DNA of 64,000 nucleotides from Janthinobacterium sp. UMAB-56 (GTDB lineage Bacteria; Pseudomonadota; Gammaproteobacteria; Burkholderiales; Burkholderiaceae_D). Every line of letters starts with the position of its first letter. Position 1 is the stretch's first letter. The notes below the pieces were generated by a model. It ran no database searches. It worked only from the letters and a program-made list of their open reading frames with translations, and was not told the origin of the DNA. The DNA is taken from assembly GCF_900095265.1 (NCBI RefSeq), contig NZ_LT607653.1, positions 248,001-312,000 of the forward strand, in the 5' to 3' direction. Below, in pieces: positions 9,108-19,117 of the stretch. Position numbers and translations under genes: made by a program.

Positions 9108-10277
9108 ATGAAAATCCATGAGTATCAAGCCAAAGAAATCCTCCGGCAGCACGGAGTGACGGTACCACGCGGTATTCCGTGCATGTCCGTCGACGAAGCC
9201 GTCAAGGCTGCGGAAACCCTGGGCGGCCCGGTATGGGTCGTCAAGGCGCAGATTCACGCAGGTGGCCGCGGCAAGGGCGGCGGCGTGAAAGTGGCAAAAT
9301 CGATCGAACAGGTCAAAGAATACGCTGACCAGATCATGGGCATGCAGCTGATCACGCACCAGACCAGCGCCGAAGGCCAGAAAGTCAATCGCCTGCTGGT
9401 AGAAGAAGGCGCCGACATCAAACAAGAACTGTACGTTTCGCTGGTCACCGACCGCGTTACCCAGAAAATCGTCCTGATGGCTTCGTCCGAAGGCGGCATG
9501 GACATCGAAGAAGTGGCCGAGAGCCACCCAGAGAAGATCCACCACGTCACCATCGATCCGGGCGTTGGCCTGACCGATGCCCAGGCAGACGACATCGCCG
9601 CCAAAATCGGCGTGCCTGCCGCTTCCATCGTCGACGCCCGCGTCAACCTGCAAGGCCTGTACAAAGCGTACTGGGAAACCGATTGCTCGCTGGCCGAGAT
9701 CAATCCGCTGATCGTCACCGGCAGCGGCAAAGTCATCGCCCTGGACGCCAAGTTCAACTTTGACCCGAACGCCCTGTTCCGTCATCCGGAAATCGTCGCC
9801 CTGCGCGATCTGGACGAAGAAGATCCAGCTGAAATCGAAGCGTCGAAATTCGACCTGGCCTACATCTCGCTCGACGGCAACATCGGTTGCCTGGTGAATG
9901 GCGCCGGCCTGGCCATGGCCACCATGGACACCATCAAGCTGTTCGGCGGCGAGCCAGCCAACTTCCTGGACGTCGGCGGCGGCGCCACGGCAGAAAAAGT
10001 GACCGAAGCGTTCAAGATCATGCTGAAAAACCCAGGCCTGAAAGCTATCCTGGTGAACATTTTCGGCGGCATCATGCGTTGCGACGTGATCGCCGAAGGC
10101 GTCATCGCTGCGGTCAAGGCCGTCTCGCTGAACGTGCCACTGGTCGTGCGCATGAAGGGCACCAACGAAGACCTGGGCAAGAAGATGCTGGCCGATTCCG
10201 GTCTGCCTATCATCGCAGCCGACACCATGGAAGATGCAGCCAAGAGCGTCGTTGCCGCTGCTGCCGGTCAAGCTTAA
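9108..10277 (+). CDS. sucC: Succinate-CoA ligase (ADP-forming) subunit beta
   Basis: TCA-cycle enzyme joining succinyl-CoA cleavage to nucleotide triphosphate formation. It has 389 residues, the usual length. The ATP-grasp region includes [16 protein letters not shown] and the [17 protein letters not shown] block. The CoA-ligase domain contains [27 protein letters not shown]. An AGAAGGGAAG ribosome site precedes the ATG. sucD follows 13 bases later in the same transcript. Confidence 0.97.
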   Translation: MKIHEYQAKEILRQHGVTVPRGIPCMSVDEAVKAAETLGGPVWVVKAQIHAGGRGKGGGVKVAKSIEQVKEYADQIMGMQLITHQTSAEGQKVNRLLVEEGADIKQELYVSLVTDRVTQKIVLMASSEGGMDIEEVAESHPEKIHHVTIDPGVGLTDAQADDIAAKIGVPAASIVDARVNLQGLYKAYWETDCSLAEINPLIVTGSGKVIALDAKFNFDPNALFRHPEIVALRDLDEEDPAEIEASKFDLAYISLDGNIGCLVNGAGLAMATMDTIKLFGGEPANFLDVGGGATAEKVTEAFKIMLKNPGLKAILVNIFGGIMRCDVIAEGVIAAVKAVSLNVPLVVRMKGTNEDLGKKMLADSGLPIIAADTMEDAAKSVVAAAAGQA

Positions 10278-10290
10278 TTAAGGAATCAAC

Positions 10291-11172
10291 ATGTCCATTC
10301 TGATCAATAAAGATACCAAAGTCGTAACCCAAGGGATCACCGGCAAGACCGGCCAGTTCCACACCCGCGGTTGCCGCGACTACGCGAACGGCAAAGCTGC
10401 CTTCGTGGCAGGCGTGAACCCGAAGAAAGCCGGCGAAGACTTCGAAGGCATTCCCATTTTCGCTAACGTCACCGAAGCGAAAAAAGAAACCGGCGCCAAC
10501 GTTTCCGTGATCTACGTGCCGCCAGCAGGCGCGGCAGCGGCGATCTGGGAAGCTGTCGAAGCTGAAATGGATCTGGCCATTTGCATTACCGAAGGCATTC
10601 CTGTGCGTGACATGATGGTCCTGAAAGACCGCATGGCTAAAGCCAACAGCAAAACCTTGCTGCTGGGCCCTAACTGCCCAGGCCTGATCACGCCAGACGA
10701 AATCAAGATCGGCATCATGCCAGGTCACATCCACAAGAAGGGCCGTATCGGCGTGGTTTCCCGTTCGGGCACCCTGACCTATGAAGCAGTAGGTCAGCTG
10801 ACCGCACTGGGCCTGGGTCAATCGTCGGCAGTCGGCATCGGCGGCGATCCGATCAACGGTCTGAAGCACATCGACATCATGAAGATGTTCAACGACGATC
10901 CTGATACCGACGCGGTCATCATGATCGGCGAAATCGGTGGTCCGGACGAAGCCAACGCGGCTTATTGGATCAAAGACAACATGAAAAAACCGGTCGTTGG
11001 CTTCATCGCTGGCGTGACCGCTCCTCCAGGCAAGCGCATGGGCCACGCCGGCGCGCTGATCTCGGGCGGTGCCGATACGGCACAAGCCAAGCTGGAAATC
11101 ATGGAAGCTTGCGGCATCACCGTGACCAAAAACCCGTCGGAAATGGCGCGTCTGCTGAAAGCCATGCTGTAA
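10291..11172 (+). CDS. sucD: Succinate-CoA ligase subunit alpha
   Basis: Partner of SucC, 293 residues. The CoA-binding Rossmann fold begins [17 protein letters not shown]. The phosphohistidine site is in the [10 protein letters not shown] segment, as in other alpha subunits. The TAAGGAATCAAC leader gives a ribosome site for the ATG. An intrinsic terminator lies 23 bases after the stop, closing the sucCD operon. Confidence 0.97.
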   Translation: MSILINKDTKVVTQGITGKTGQFHTRGCRDYANGKAAFVAGVNPKKAGEDFEGIPIFANVTEAKKETGANVSVIYVPPAGAAAAIWEAVEAEMDLAICITEGIPVRDMMVLKDRMAKANSKTLLLGPNCPGLITPDEIKIGIMPGHIHKKGRIGVVSRSGTLTYEAVGQLTALGLGQSSAVGIGGDPINGLKHIDIMKMFNDDPDTDAVIMIGEIGGPDEANAAYWIKDNMKKPVVGFIAGVTAPPGKRMGHAGALISGGADTAQAKLEIMEACGITVTKNPSEMARLLKAML

Positions 11173-11195
11173 TTTCAGCCCGGTTCACGCAGTAC

Positions 11196-11223
11196 AAAAA
11201 AGGAGCTTCGGCTCCTTTTTTTT
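11196..11223 (+). terminator. Intrinsic terminator after sucD
   Basis: AAAAAAGGAGC-ttcg-GCTCCTTTTTTTT: a perfect stem with a stable TTCG tetraloop followed by a T-run. Confidence 0.92.
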
Positions 11224-11386
11224 GTCCGCAACACAGGCCGATTCCCGCCCAGGGCCGACGGCGCTGGTCCGAAGCCGCCCAAATGTGTCGCTTTTCTTTC
11301 CACGTGTGCCGCCCTTGCCCCGGTGCGCCGCTGGCATGGTGCTTGCGTCGTAGATGGCGTGAGCAACGTCACCATGGGAGGATACG

Positions 11387-11851
11387 ATGCGCGCACAAAG
11401 CGGATTTACCCTGATAGAACTGATGATCGTGGTGGCCATCGCCGGCATCCTGGCGGCCGTGGCCATTCCTCAATATGGCGACTATACGATGCGAGCCAAA
11501 GTCAGCAATGTGCTGGCGGCCGCTGCCCCGTTGAAAACGGCCGTGGCCCTGTGCGTGCAGGAAAACGGCGGGCTGGCGACCGCCTGCAGCACCCCCACCG
11601 AGGCCGGGTCCGGCGCCATTCCCGTGTTCAGCCCGACGCGTGAAGTGGCCGCCGCCAAGGTCGACAAGGGCGATATCGTGCTGACCCTGGCCGACGACCT
11701 GGGCAGCGGCATGGGCGGCCAGACGGTGAGCATGGAGCTGCAGCTCGGCACCAGCAGCCTGAACTGGTTCAATAGCACCAGCGTGACGAATCTGGCGGCC
11801 AGGGACGCCCTTACCAGGAACAATGTTCCCAAGGTGGTGGCGACGCAGTGA
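11387..11851 (+). CDS. Type IV major pilin (PilA/PilE-like)
   Basis: Prepilin of 154 residues with the classic leader MRAQSG followed by [22 protein letters not shown]. The prepilin peptidase would cut after G6, and mature residue 5 is the conserved glutamate. Two cysteines (ALC and TAC, about ten residues apart) may form a disulfide. A GGAGG ribosome site lies 5 bases ahead of the ATG. No other pilus genes are nearby, so the assembly machinery must be encoded elsewhere. It could be a minor or alternative pilin rather than the main one. Confidence 0.88.
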   Translation: MRAQSGFTLIELMIVVAIAGILAAVAIPQYGDYTMRAKVSNVLAAAAPLKTAVALCVQENGGLATACSTPTEAGSGAIPVFSPTREVAAAKVDKGDIVLTLADDLGSGMGGQTVSMELQLGTSSLNWFNSTSVTNLAARDALTRNNVPKVVATQ

Positions 11852-11872
11852 GCGGCGCCTGCCGCGCCCGTG

Positions 11873-12595
11873 TCAGACGATTTTTTGCCGGTCCGCGATC
11901 AGCGCTTCATAGGTGAGATTTTGCAGCAGGGTGTAGTGGGTCGGTTCCAGGTCGATGAATTGCACGCCATACGTATAGATTTCAGCGACGTCGGCGGCAT
12001 TGCCGTTCGACGGCTTGCCCACGCTGACGTTCTGGATGCGCGCGCGCGTATTGACGCGCATCTGATGCTTGTTCGGCGGCACCAGCAGGGTAAAACTGAG
12101 CGCCACGCCTTCGTCATCGGGCGTGAGCATGCTGGGCGCCTCGATCAGCGCGCCCGAGACGCTGAGGTTGACGATGAACACGGGCACGGCCGCCACGTTG
12201 CTGTAGCTCAGCTGCGCTGGAATGTCCACTTTTACGCGCATGGCCGTGCGCAGGCTGGTGCCCTGGATGGCGTCGGGAAAGCTCAGGTGCACATAATTGA
12301 GCGGGCGGCCGAAGATGCGCAGCACGCTGCAGGAAAACGAACACACGGTAACGCCGGAAAACACGCGGATGGTCAGCTTGTCTCCCTCGTTGAGTACGAT
12401 GGACGCGCCGTTTTCCATGGGAATCTTGACGATCATGTACTCGTCTTTCACATAGCCGATCAGGGTCGAGAAATGCTGGATGGGCTTGATGGTGCGGTGC
12501 GTGATGAACTGGATGCGTCCCCCCACTTGCAGATTCATGGCCTCGAATTCGAAGTCCTGGAGCTTGGTCTCGGCGGCGGGCTTGTTGCTTGTCAT
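11873..12595 (-). CDS. PilZ-domain flagellar brake protein (YcgR-like)
   Basis: About 240 residues from the chosen ATG at 12595. Upstream in-frame ATGs at 12634 and 12655 are possible. The N-terminal YcgR-type domain carries a long beta-rich stretch (GGRIQFITHRTIKPIQHFSTLIGYVKDE). The C-terminal PilZ domain starts near SLRTAMRVKVDIPAQL and has the NLSVSGALIEAP segment that binds c-di-GMP. The canonical RxxxR appears as RTAMR. Probable role: slowing or tuning surface motility in response to c-di-GMP. It is convergent with the pilin gene. Confidence 0.82.
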   Translation of the reverse strand: MTSNKPAAETKLQDFEFEAMNLQVGGRIQFITHRTIKPIQHFSTLIGYVKDEYMIVKIPMENGASIVLNEGDKLTIRVFSGVTVCSFSCSVLRIFGRPLNYVHLSFPDAIQGTSLRTAMRVKVDIPAQLSYSNVAAVPVFIVNLSVSGALIEAPSMLTPDDEGVALSFTLLVPPNKHQMRVNTRARIQNVSVGKPSNGNAADVAEIYTYGVQFIDLEPTHYTLLQNLTYEALIADRQKIV

Positions 12596-12757
12596 GCGAT
12601 GCTCATCTGGATATTGTCGACTCGCAGTATGCATGATTTCTTGATGAAAAAGCATTTATATCAAAGAAATTCATATTCGCATCGACGGTGCCATGTGCAT
12701 GGGCCATTGCGCAGTGCAGGCTTTACAATTGCATCCATATTGACGAATGTAAATCTT

Positions 12758-13138
12758 ATGCCACGCAGCTACTTCTGGACCATGTTGTTTCTGATCCTGC
12801 ATCAAATCGACGCTGCCTATTGGAAAGAGTGGGAGATGTTTGATGTGCCGGGCGGCGTGCAGGGTTTTCTGGTGTTTAATGGCGCGGCCATTGCACTGCT
12901 GCTGGTGGGCTACAAGCATGTGTTGCTGGCCAGCGCGCGGGCGCCCTTGTATGCGGCAGTTTGCGCGGCACTGGGCGTGGCCACGTTCCTGATACACGCC
13001 GGTTTCGCGCTGGCAGGGCAGGAACAATTCCACTTGCCCCTGTCCGTGGCCATCATCGCGCTATGCCTGTGCGGCGGCGTCTGGCTCTTGTACGATGTGC
13101 GCCGCATTCGGGGCGCGCTTGCGCGCCAGGCACAATAA
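12758..13138 (+). CDS. Small four-helix inner-membrane protein, unknown function
   Basis: About 126 residues starting MPRSYFWTMLFLILHQ. Four hydrophobic helices are visible (start, GFLVFNGAAIALLLVG, APLYAAVCAALGVATFLIHAG, LPLSVAIIALCLCGGVWLLY). The conserved-looking motif HQIDAAYWKEWEMF follows helix 1. It resembles the DUF6713-type small membrane proteins, but I am not sure of that. The gene lies inside a longer open frame whose first part is only the antisense of the PilZ gene. It overlaps nothing and ends next to the convergent moaC. Confidence 0.68.
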   Translation: MPRSYFWTMLFLILHQIDAAYWKEWEMFDVPGGVQGFLVFNGAAIALLLVGYKHVLLASARAPLYAAVCAALGVATFLIHAGFALAGQEQFHLPLSVAIIALCLCGGVWLLYDVRRIRGALARQAQ

Positions 13139-13645
13139 CTACACCTCGGCGTGCCAATCGCCGGACTTGCCGCCATGCTTTTCCAGTACGCGCACATTCG
13201 TCATGACCATGCCCCGGTCGACGGCCTTGCACATGTCGTAGATCGTCAACAAGCCGATTTGTACGGAAGTAAGCGCTTCCATTTCAACGCCCGTCTTGCC
13301 GGTGGTGTCGACCTGGGCGCGGCAGTGCACGCTATTGGCCGCTGCATCCACCTCAAAATCGACGGTGACGCGCGTGAGGGCCAGCGGGTGGCACAGGGGA
13401 ATCAGGTCGCTGGTGCGCTTGGCGCCCATGATGGCGGCGATGCGGGCGATGCCCAGCACGTCGCCTTTCTTGGCGTTGCCCGACATAATCAATGCCAGGG
13501 TGGCGGGTTGCATGCGGATGGTGCCGGCGGCCACGGCGCTGCGGCGCGTGTCTTGCTTGCTGCCCACGTCCACCATATGGGCCTGGCCCGTGGCGTCGAA
13601 ATGGCTCAGTTCCCCGGCGGGGGCTTGCTTGTCTGCTGTTGTCAT
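13139..13645 (-). CDS. moaC: Cyclic pyranopterin monophosphate synthase
   Basis: Molybdenum cofactor enzyme converting the MoaA product to cyclic pyranopterin monophosphate, 168 residues. Conserved blocks seen: [77 protein letters not shown]. The catalytic lysine and aspartate fall in the last block. The ATG at 13645 matches the family start; the frame is open upstream through the divergent promoter. It stands alone. Confidence 0.96.
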   Translation of the reverse strand: MTTADKQAPAGELSHFDATGQAHMVDVGSKQDTRRSAVAAGTIRMQPATLALIMSGNAKKGDVLGIARIAAIMGAKRTSDLIPLCHPLALTRVTVDFEVDAAANSVHCRAQVDTTGKTGVEMEALTSVQIGLLTIYDMCKAVDRGMVMTNVRVLEKHGGKSGDWHAEV

Positions 13646-13707
13646 GGCGTCAAAATAGGTGAGGAGTGGGGCGCGGCACGCGTGGGAATGGGCGCCGCTA
13701 ACAAGGT

Positions 13708-15387
13708 ATGATAGCACCCGTGAATTCAAAAACTCCCCTTCCGATCGTCCTTGAAAACGCCGCTGCGGCATGGCTGCGCAGCTCCCGGCGCGCGGCGCTG
13801 CTGGCCGCCCTCTGCCTCGCTGCGCCATATGTGCTGGCGCAAACCTATACGTCCGCGCCAGCGGCGCCGACCGCCAGCGTGGCGGCCAAGCCTGCCGCCA
13901 GCTGGACGCCCCTGGCCGTGCCGCCGGCGCCGAACCTGCCGAACCTCGGCGATACGTCGCGCGAAGACCTGTCGCCGGCGATGGAACGCAAGATTGGCGA
14001 GGAAATCATGCGCGGCATCCGCGGCGACCGCGACTACCTCGATGACGCCCCGCTGCTGGAATACCTGAATACCTTCGGCAACGCCCTCGTGGCGGCGCGC
14101 CCCAGCGTGCGCGGCGAAACGAATTACGACTATTTCTTCTTTGCCGTGCGCGATCCCCAGTTGAACGCGTTTGCCTTGCCCGGCGGCTTCATCGGCGTGC
14201 ACTCGGCCCTGGTGCTGGCGGCGCAAACGGAGGCGGAACTGGCTTCCGTGCTGTCGCACGAGATCGGCCACGTGGCGCAGCGCCATATCGCACGCATGCT
14301 GGGCCAGCAGCGCCAGGATGCCCTGATGCCGCTGGCGGCCATGTTGCTGGCGGCGCTCGCTTCGCGCGCGGGCGGCGATGTGGCCATGGGCGTGTTTGCC
14401 GCCGGCCAGGGCCTGGCCATCCAGCGCCAGCTCAACTTCGGCCGCGACGCCGAACGCGAGGCCGACCGCATCGGTTTCCAGATCATGGGCGAGGCCGGTT
14501 TCGATACCACTGGCATGGTAGCCTTCTTCGGTCGCATGCAGGCCGCCAGCCGTTCGTACAGCGACCTGATGCCCGCCTACCTGCAGACCCACCCGCTGAC
14601 CACCGAACGCATCGCCGACATCCAGGCGCGCATCCGCGAACAGCCCTACAAGCAGCGCGCGGACAGCCTGAGTTTCCACCTGGCCCGGGCGCGCGCCCGC
14701 GTGCTGCAGGATGACAGCGTGCAAGGCCTGTTGAATGCCAAGGCGGTCTTCAAGACGCAGCTGGAACAGCAAAGCCGTTTCCAGGTGACGGCCGCCCACT
14801 ATGGCTTGTCCTTTGTCGCCGTCAAGCAGGGCAAGCCGGCGGAGGCCCAGGAGGAACTCGATGCGGCCAATGCCGCCCTGCACCAGCCGGCCGGGCCGAA
14901 TGTGTTGACCTCGGGCGGCACGCAGGCCCCCAATTCCCTGCTGGCGGCGATGGGGCTGGAAGTGCTCTTGATGCCGGCGCAAAAGAAGGAAGTGGCGCAA
15001 CAGGCTTTGAAGGCGGCCGATGCGGCGCGCCAGCAGTTTCCCCTCTCGCGCGGCATTGCCCACCAGTATGCGCAAGCGCTGATGGCGGCCGGCAAGCTGG
15101 AACAATCGACCTTGTATCTGCGCGAACAGGTGCAGCTCTACAAGGAAGAGCCGGAACTGTACGATTTACTGGCGAAAGCCTATGCGGACCAGGGCAAGAT
15201 GACCTTGCAGCACATGGCGCTGGCCGAATCCTACGTGCTGCAGGGCGCCACCATGGCCGCGCTGGACCAGCTGACGATCGCCCGCAAGTCGACGGACGCG
15301 ACTTTTTATGACCAGGCCGTGATCGATGCGCGCGAGCGCGAGCTACAGGAAAAACGCCGCGAACAGATCAAGGACCAGAAGGGCTAG
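13708..15387 (+). CDS. Periplasmic M48 metalloprotease with TPRs (BepA/YfgC-like)
   Basis: Secreted zinc protease and chaperone for outer-membrane protein assembly, 559 residues. The signal peptide is [17 protein letters not shown]. The zinc motif HEIGH is at residues 184-188, with the third ligand glutamate in the [17 protein letters not shown] block. The C-terminal half is a TPR-rich solenoid, as in BepA. The ATG at 13708 is used; a GTG at 13720 is an alternative. Partner proteins such as BamA and LptD are known for the family but not encoded here. Confidence 0.9.
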   Translation: MIAPVNSKTPLPIVLENAAAAWLRSSRRAALLAALCLAAPYVLAQTYTSAPAAPTASVAAKPAASWTPLAVPPAPNLPNLGDTSREDLSPAMERKIGEEIMRGIRGDRDYLDDAPLLEYLNTFGNALVAARPSVRGETNYDYFFFAVRDPQLNAFALPGGFIGVHSALVLAAQTEAELASVLSHEIGHVAQRHIARMLGQQRQDALMPLAAMLLAALASRAGGDVAMGVFAAGQGLAIQRQLNFGRDAEREADRIGFQIMGEAGFDTTGMVAFFGRMQAASRSYSDLMPAYLQTHPLTTERIADIQARIREQPYKQRADSLSFHLARARARVLQDDSVQGLLNAKAVFKTQLEQQSRFQVTAAHYGLSFVAVKQGKPAEAQEELDAANAALHQPAGPNVLTSGGTQAPNSLLAAMGLEVLLMPAQKKEVAQQALKAADAARQQFPLSRGIAHQYAQALMAAGKLEQSTLYLREQVQLYKEEPELYDLLAKAYADQGKMTLQHMALAESYVLQGATMAALDQLTIARKSTDATFYDQAVIDARERELQEKRREQIKDQKG

Positions 15388-15390
15388 TTT

Positions 15391-15981
15391 TTATTCGGCT
15401 CGTGGCGCGCGCTGGAAACCAAAGCGCTGCGCTACGTTGGCATAGGCCAGCGGCTGCACGGCAATCTCCTTGCCTTCATGCACTAACATCAAGTTGCCTT
15501 GAGGCTGTTCCAGCCAGGCCAGCAGGGCCTCGTCGCTCAATACCAGCCCGTCCAGGCGCAGCGCAGGCAGCACCTGGGCCATGTCGCGGTCGTCGACCTG
15601 TGCCACGATGTCGCCATGGCGCAAGATCAGCGCGCCGTTGTCGCACAGGTAAGCCTGCTCGATTTGTGTCAGCGGTGCGCCTGTCTGCAAGATAAATCCG
15701 TGCTGCGGATCACTGCGGGCGATATACGGTGTCGCTTCCAGATTCAAATAAACGCGCTGCGGGCCATTCTGGAAAAACCAGCAACCGCGTTCGTCATGGT
15801 CGTAATTGCGGTGGATAAAGTTCAACAGGGCCACATGGGCGATCTTGTCGCCGGGCAGTTGTTGCTGTTGCGCATGCTGGTCGCGCATGCGCCAGTGGCC
15901 GCGCGCGTCCAGGCCCAGCCAGCCGTAGCAGTGGGGTACGTTGGGCCATTTGGCCAGGGCCTGTTTGACGAGTTCATCCAT
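15391..15981 (-). CDS. Conserved hypothetical protein (DUF2946-like naming uncertain)
   Basis: About 196 residues starting MDELVKQALAKWPNVPHCYGWLGLD. No signal or TM segment. It contains a WLGLDARGHWRMRD block, NFIHRNYDHDERGCWFFQNGPQRVYLNLE, and a C-terminal LVLSDEALLAWLEQPQG. I recognise it as a conserved betaproteobacterial family but cannot assign a function or a DUF number reliably. It overlaps the 3' end of the YheT-like gene by 8 bases, so the two are co-transcribed. Confidence 0.72.
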   Translation of the reverse strand: MDELVKQALAKWPNVPHCYGWLGLDARGHWRMRDQHAQQQQLPGDKIAHVALLNFIHRNYDHDERGCWFFQNGPQRVYLNLEATPYIARSDPQHGFILQTGAPLTQIEQAYLCDNGALILRHGDIVAQVDDRDMAQVLPALRLDGLVLSDEALLAWLEQPQGNLMLVHEGKEIAVQPLAYANVAQRFGFQRAPRAE

Positions 15982-17011
15982 GTGTAGCGTTTCCTGTGTG
16001 AGTGCGCGCAGCGTCAGCGTGACAGGTTTGCGGTGCGGCCGGCGCCGGGTTGCCGCTTTCAAAAAAATGCATCAGCCGTTGCGGCAGCCAGCGTGTGCTT
16101 CCCGGCAACTTGCCTGCGGCAAAGCCGACGTGGCCGCCGTGGCGCGGATATTCGAGCGCGACCTTGGGCGCGGCATGGCGCGGCAAGAAGCGCCCGGGCA
16201 GGAAAGGATCATTTTGCGCATTCAGCACCAGGGTCGGCACGGTGATGTCCTGCAAGACGTGCTTGGCGCTGGCGCGGTGCCAGTAATCGTCGGCGTCGCG
16301 GTAGCCGTGCAGGGGCGCCGTGACGACATTGTCGAAGGCGTGCAAGTCGCGCGCGGCCAACATGGCGTCGCGCGCAAACAGGCCGGGAAACTGTTCCAGC
16401 TTGGCCAGGCATTTCGGTTTGAGCGTGTTCAGGAACATGCGTGTGTAGAGCCGGTTGGCGCCGGAGGACAGGGCCTTGCCCCCTTGCGCCAGGTCCAGCG
16501 GCGCGGACACGGCCGCCGCCGCATCGATGAAATCGGCCTGGTGCTGCGACTGGCCCAGCCAGCACAGCAAGGCGTTGCCGCCCAGCGAGACGCCGGCCGC
16601 GTAAAATTTTCCCGTGGCGCGCGGACGCAATCGCTGCACGATCCAGTCCACTTCCTGCGCATCGCCCGAATGGTAAAAGCGCGGCGCCAGGTTGGCTTCG
16701 CCCGAGCAGCCGCGAAAATGCGGCACGGCGCCCGACCAGCCGCGCGCGGCCACTTCGCTCATCAGGGCGCGCGCGTAATGGCTGTTCGATGAGCCCTCCA
16801 GCCCGTGGAACAGTACCACGAAGGGCTGGCCTGGCTGGCCGTCGACCAGGTCGACGTCGACGAAGTCGCCATCGGGCGCTTGCCAGCGTTCGCGGCGGAA
16901 GGCCACGGCCGGCTTGGCGAGGCACACGGCCGGATAAATCGTCTGCGCGTGGCCGCCAGGCAGCCAGAGCGGGGCGGTATAGGGCACGTTGTATTTAGGA
17001 GGCAAAGACAT
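15974..17011 (-). CDS. YheT-type alpha/beta hydrolase
   Basis: Predicted esterase of 345 residues. The hallmark WLPGGHAQTIYP near residue 18 and the oxyanion region FVVLFHGLEGSSNSHYAR identify the AB-hydrolase 4 (YheT) family. The nucleophile elbow is GVSLGGN (serine), with an acidic residue in LVLNAQNDPFLP and a histidine in YPRHGGHVGF. The substrate is unknown. Its ATG shares one base with the stop of the upstream SnoaL-like gene (TGATG), indicating an operon. Confidence 0.87.
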   Translation of the reverse strand: MSLPPKYNVPYTAPLWLPGGHAQTIYPAVCLAKPAVAFRRERWQAPDGDFVDVDLVDGQPGQPFVVLFHGLEGSSNSHYARALMSEVAARGWSGAVPHFRGCSGEANLAPRFYHSGDAQEVDWIVQRLRPRATGKFYAAGVSLGGNALLCWLGQSQHQADFIDAAAAVSAPLDLAQGGKALSSGANRLYTRMFLNTLKPKCLAKLEQFPGLFARDAMLAARDLHAFDNVVTAPLHGYRDADDYWHRASAKHVLQDITVPTLVLNAQNDPFLPGRFLPRHAAPKVALEYPRHGGHVGFAAGKLPGSTRWLPQRLMHFFESGNPAPAAPQTCHADAARTHTGNATHG

Positions 17012-17436
17012 CAGTGCAGGATCTGCGCCCCCGTGCTGTCGGCCGGCGCGCCACCGGGAGCGATGGAGGCGTGGTGCAGCACGATGCGCCAGCCGCGCGG
17101 CGTTTTCACATACACATTTGTGGCCAGCAGGTGCGCCGGGCCGCCTTCTTCCTGAGTGACGCCTTCGATCACCGTGTGCACCGAGCTCATCAAATTGTGT
17201 GTCTCATGCAACTGTGCCGGCACGATGTGCAGGCCGCCACCCGCCAGTATGCTTTCCCACGAGGCGCGGATGGCGGCATGGCCGATCAGGCGCGCGCCGC
17301 CCGGGTGGATGCAGACGATCTCTTCATCGTCGGCCCACAGCGCCATCAGCGCTTCGAGGTCGGCGCGGTGCAAGGCATCGTAGAACGCCGCTTCGACTTC
17401 CGCGGCGCTGCCATTGAGTTCTTTCAGACGTTTCAT
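17011..17436 (-). CDS. SnoaL/NTF2-fold protein
   Basis: Small cytoplasmic protein of 141 residues with the cone-shaped NTF2 fold pattern: AAFYDALHRADLEALMALWADDEEIVCIHPGG, a central IRASWESILAGG, and a closing GWRIVLHHASIAPGG. It may bind a small ligand; enzymatic activity cannot be judged from sequence. First gene of a leftward three-gene operon with the hydrolase and the unknown protein. Confidence 0.8.
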   Translation of the reverse strand: MKRLKELNGSAAEVEAAFYDALHRADLEALMALWADDEEIVCIHPGGARLIGHAAIRASWESILAGGGLHIVPAQLHETHNLMSSVHTVIEGVTQEEGGPAHLLATNVYVKTPRGWRIVLHHASIAPGGAPADSTGAQILH

Positions 17437-17474
17437 GACGACTCCGGCTTGAGCGGTACAGCTAGTGTGTAAAT

Positions 17475-17500
17475 GAAAACGGCGCGCTGGGGGCGCGCCG
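17475..17500 (-). terminator. Terminator after the zinc-finger gene
   Basis: Read leftward, CGGCGCGC-cccca-GCGCGCCG forms an 8-bp GC stem followed by TTTTC. It lies just after the stop at 17510. Confidence 0.7.
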
Positions 17501-17509
17501 CTGGGCAGT

Positions 17510-17704
17510 TTAATGATGGCCGGCGCTGGCGCCTTCCTTCAGGGTGTAGGCCGTGCCGCAGTAAGGGCACTTGGCGATACCGTCCTTGTTGAATTCCAGG
17601 AACACGCGCGGATGCGACGACCACAGCGGCATGGCCGGGTTAGGGCAGTGGGCTGGCAAGTCTTTACTGTCGAGTTCGACCGCTGGCTGGGTGGATTTTG
17701 TCAT
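17510..17704 (-). CDS. CHCC-type zinc-finger protein
   Basis: Protein of 64 residues starting MTKSTQPAVELDSKDL. Candidate zinc ligands are in LPAHCPNP, SHPRVFLEF and AKCPYCGTAYTL, the zf-CHCC pattern shared with the mitochondrial NDUFS6 C-terminus. Function in bacteria is unclear. Divergent from azlC, a neighbourhood commonly seen in Burkholderiales. Confidence 0.85.
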   Translation of the reverse strand: MTKSTQPAVELDSKDLPAHCPNPAMPLWSSHPRVFLEFNKDGIAKCPYCGTAYTLKEGASAGHH

Positions 17705-17905
17705 CTTGTCATGCTCCGTGAGGCTGTATGGAAGGGAGTCGGCTGCTGCCAAAACCACGATTTTAACGGATTCAGGCAGACAGCAAAAATCATGGCTAAA
17801 ATGGCGGCTTGATCATCTGCGGCTGCGGCGCTTTTTTTTGTGGAAATTTGGCAGCTGCAGCGCCACACTGACTGGATTTGCCTTGCCGGTATTACCGTTG
17901 CGACC

Positions 17906-18697
17906 ATGCGCTGCGCGCACCATTGTTGTGCAGTTACCACAGTGCGCCTGTCGGGGCGCCGCTTGAACGCGGTCCCGGCCGCCAGCGACGATGCCCTGCT
18001 GAAAGACGCCTGGCGCGCCGGCCTGAACCTGGGCGCGCCCACCCTGCTGGGCATCGCCGCCTGGGGTATGGTGGTGGGCGTGGCCATGGTGAAAAGCGGC
18101 CTGACGCTGGCGCAGGCAGGGGCCATGACCCTGTTCGTCTTTGCCGGCTCGGCCCAGCTCGCGTCCTTGCCCCTGCTGGCCGCGCACGCGCCCGTGTGGG
18201 TCATCTTTGCCACGGCCCTCGTCGTCAATTTGCGTTTTGTCATCTTTTCCGTGCTACTGGCCCCCCATTTCGCCAATTTGCCGTGGCGCCAGCGCTTTGC
18301 GCTCGGCTATGTGGCCGGCGACATCACGGTGGGCCTGTTCCTGCAGCGCTACCCCCATGAAACGCCGGACCCGGCCAAGCTGCCTTTCCTGAAAGGCTTG
18401 ATCTACCCCAACTGGCTGGCCTGGCAAATCGGTTCCTTCATCGGTATCGTGCTGGGCGCCGTCGTGCCGGCCGAGTGGGGACTGGGTTTTGCCGGCACCC
18501 TGGCAATCCTGTGCGTGACGGTGCCGCTGATTCTCAGCCGCGCAGCCCTGTGCGGCGTGCTGGTGGCGGGCACGGTGGCCGTGCTGGCGTTCAGCCTGCC
18601 GTACAAGCTGGGCCTGCTCGTGGCCGTGCTGGTGGGCATGCTGAGCGCCATGGCCGTGGAAGAATGGACAGAAAAATGGAAAAAACGCCATGTTTGA
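17906..18697 (+). CDS. azlC: AzlC-family branched-chain amino acid exporter, large subunit
   Basis: Inner-membrane protein of about 263 residues with seven or so hydrophobic helices. Family blocks are PTLLGIAAWGMVVGVAM, LFVFAGSAQLASLPLL and NLRFVIFSVLLAPHF. Forms a two-subunit exporter with AzlD, whose gene overlaps the end by 8 bases. The start is uncertain: I use the ATG at 17906, but a GTG at 17840 and a GTG near 17939 are possible, and the first 40 residues are poorly conserved in character. Confidence 0.84.
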   Translation: MRCAHHCCAVTTVRLSGRRLNAVPAASDDALLKDAWRAGLNLGAPTLLGIAAWGMVVGVAMVKSGLTLAQAGAMTLFVFAGSAQLASLPLLAAHAPVWVIFATALVVNLRFVIFSVLLAPHFANLPWRQRFALGYVAGDITVGLFLQRYPHETPDPAKLPFLKGLIYPNWLAWQIGSFIGIVLGAVVPAEWGLGFAGTLAILCVTVPLILSRAALCGVLVAGTVAVLAFSLPYKLGLLVAVLVGMLSAMAVEEWTEKWKKRHV

Positions 18698-19040
18698 CGG
18701 CATAGACTGGGGCAGGTCCGACGTGTGGATCGCCATCGCCGTGCTGGTGGTGGCGACGGCTGCCACGCGCAGCACGTTCTGGCTGATCGGTCATCACATC
18801 AGCATTCCGCGCCGCGTGGGCGAGATGCTGCGCTATGCGCCGGCTTGCGCGCTGGCGGCCATCATCGCGCCCGACATGCTGATGAACGGGCAGCAAGTGC
18901 ACTTGGATTTGTCTAATTTGAAACTCTTGTCGGGTATTGCCGCCACGCTCTTTTTTGTGATTCGCCGCAATATGCTGCAAACCATTGTGTTTGGCATGCT
19001 GGTTTTCACGGGATTGCGACTGTTGCATGTTTTTCAGTAA
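18690..19040 (+). CDS. azlD: AzlD-family exporter small subunit
   Basis: Membrane protein of 116 residues with about four helices ([46 protein letters not shown]). The [22 protein letters not shown] block is typical of AzlD. The overlapping start inside azlC suggests translational coupling. Export of branched-chain amino acids is known for the family; the exact substrate here is inferred. Confidence 0.85.
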   Translation: MFDGIDWGRSDVWIAIAVLVVATAATRSTFWLIGHHISIPRRVGEMLRYAPACALAAIIAPDMLMNGQQVHLDLSNLKLLSGIAATLFFVIRRNMLQTIVFGMLVFTGLRLLHVFQ

Positions 19041-19117
19041 AGCAGGACAAATCGGGGATGTGGGCTGGTCATTGCGGTAAAATAGCGCACTTCCTTCCAC
19101 TCGTCATCTGGATCGCC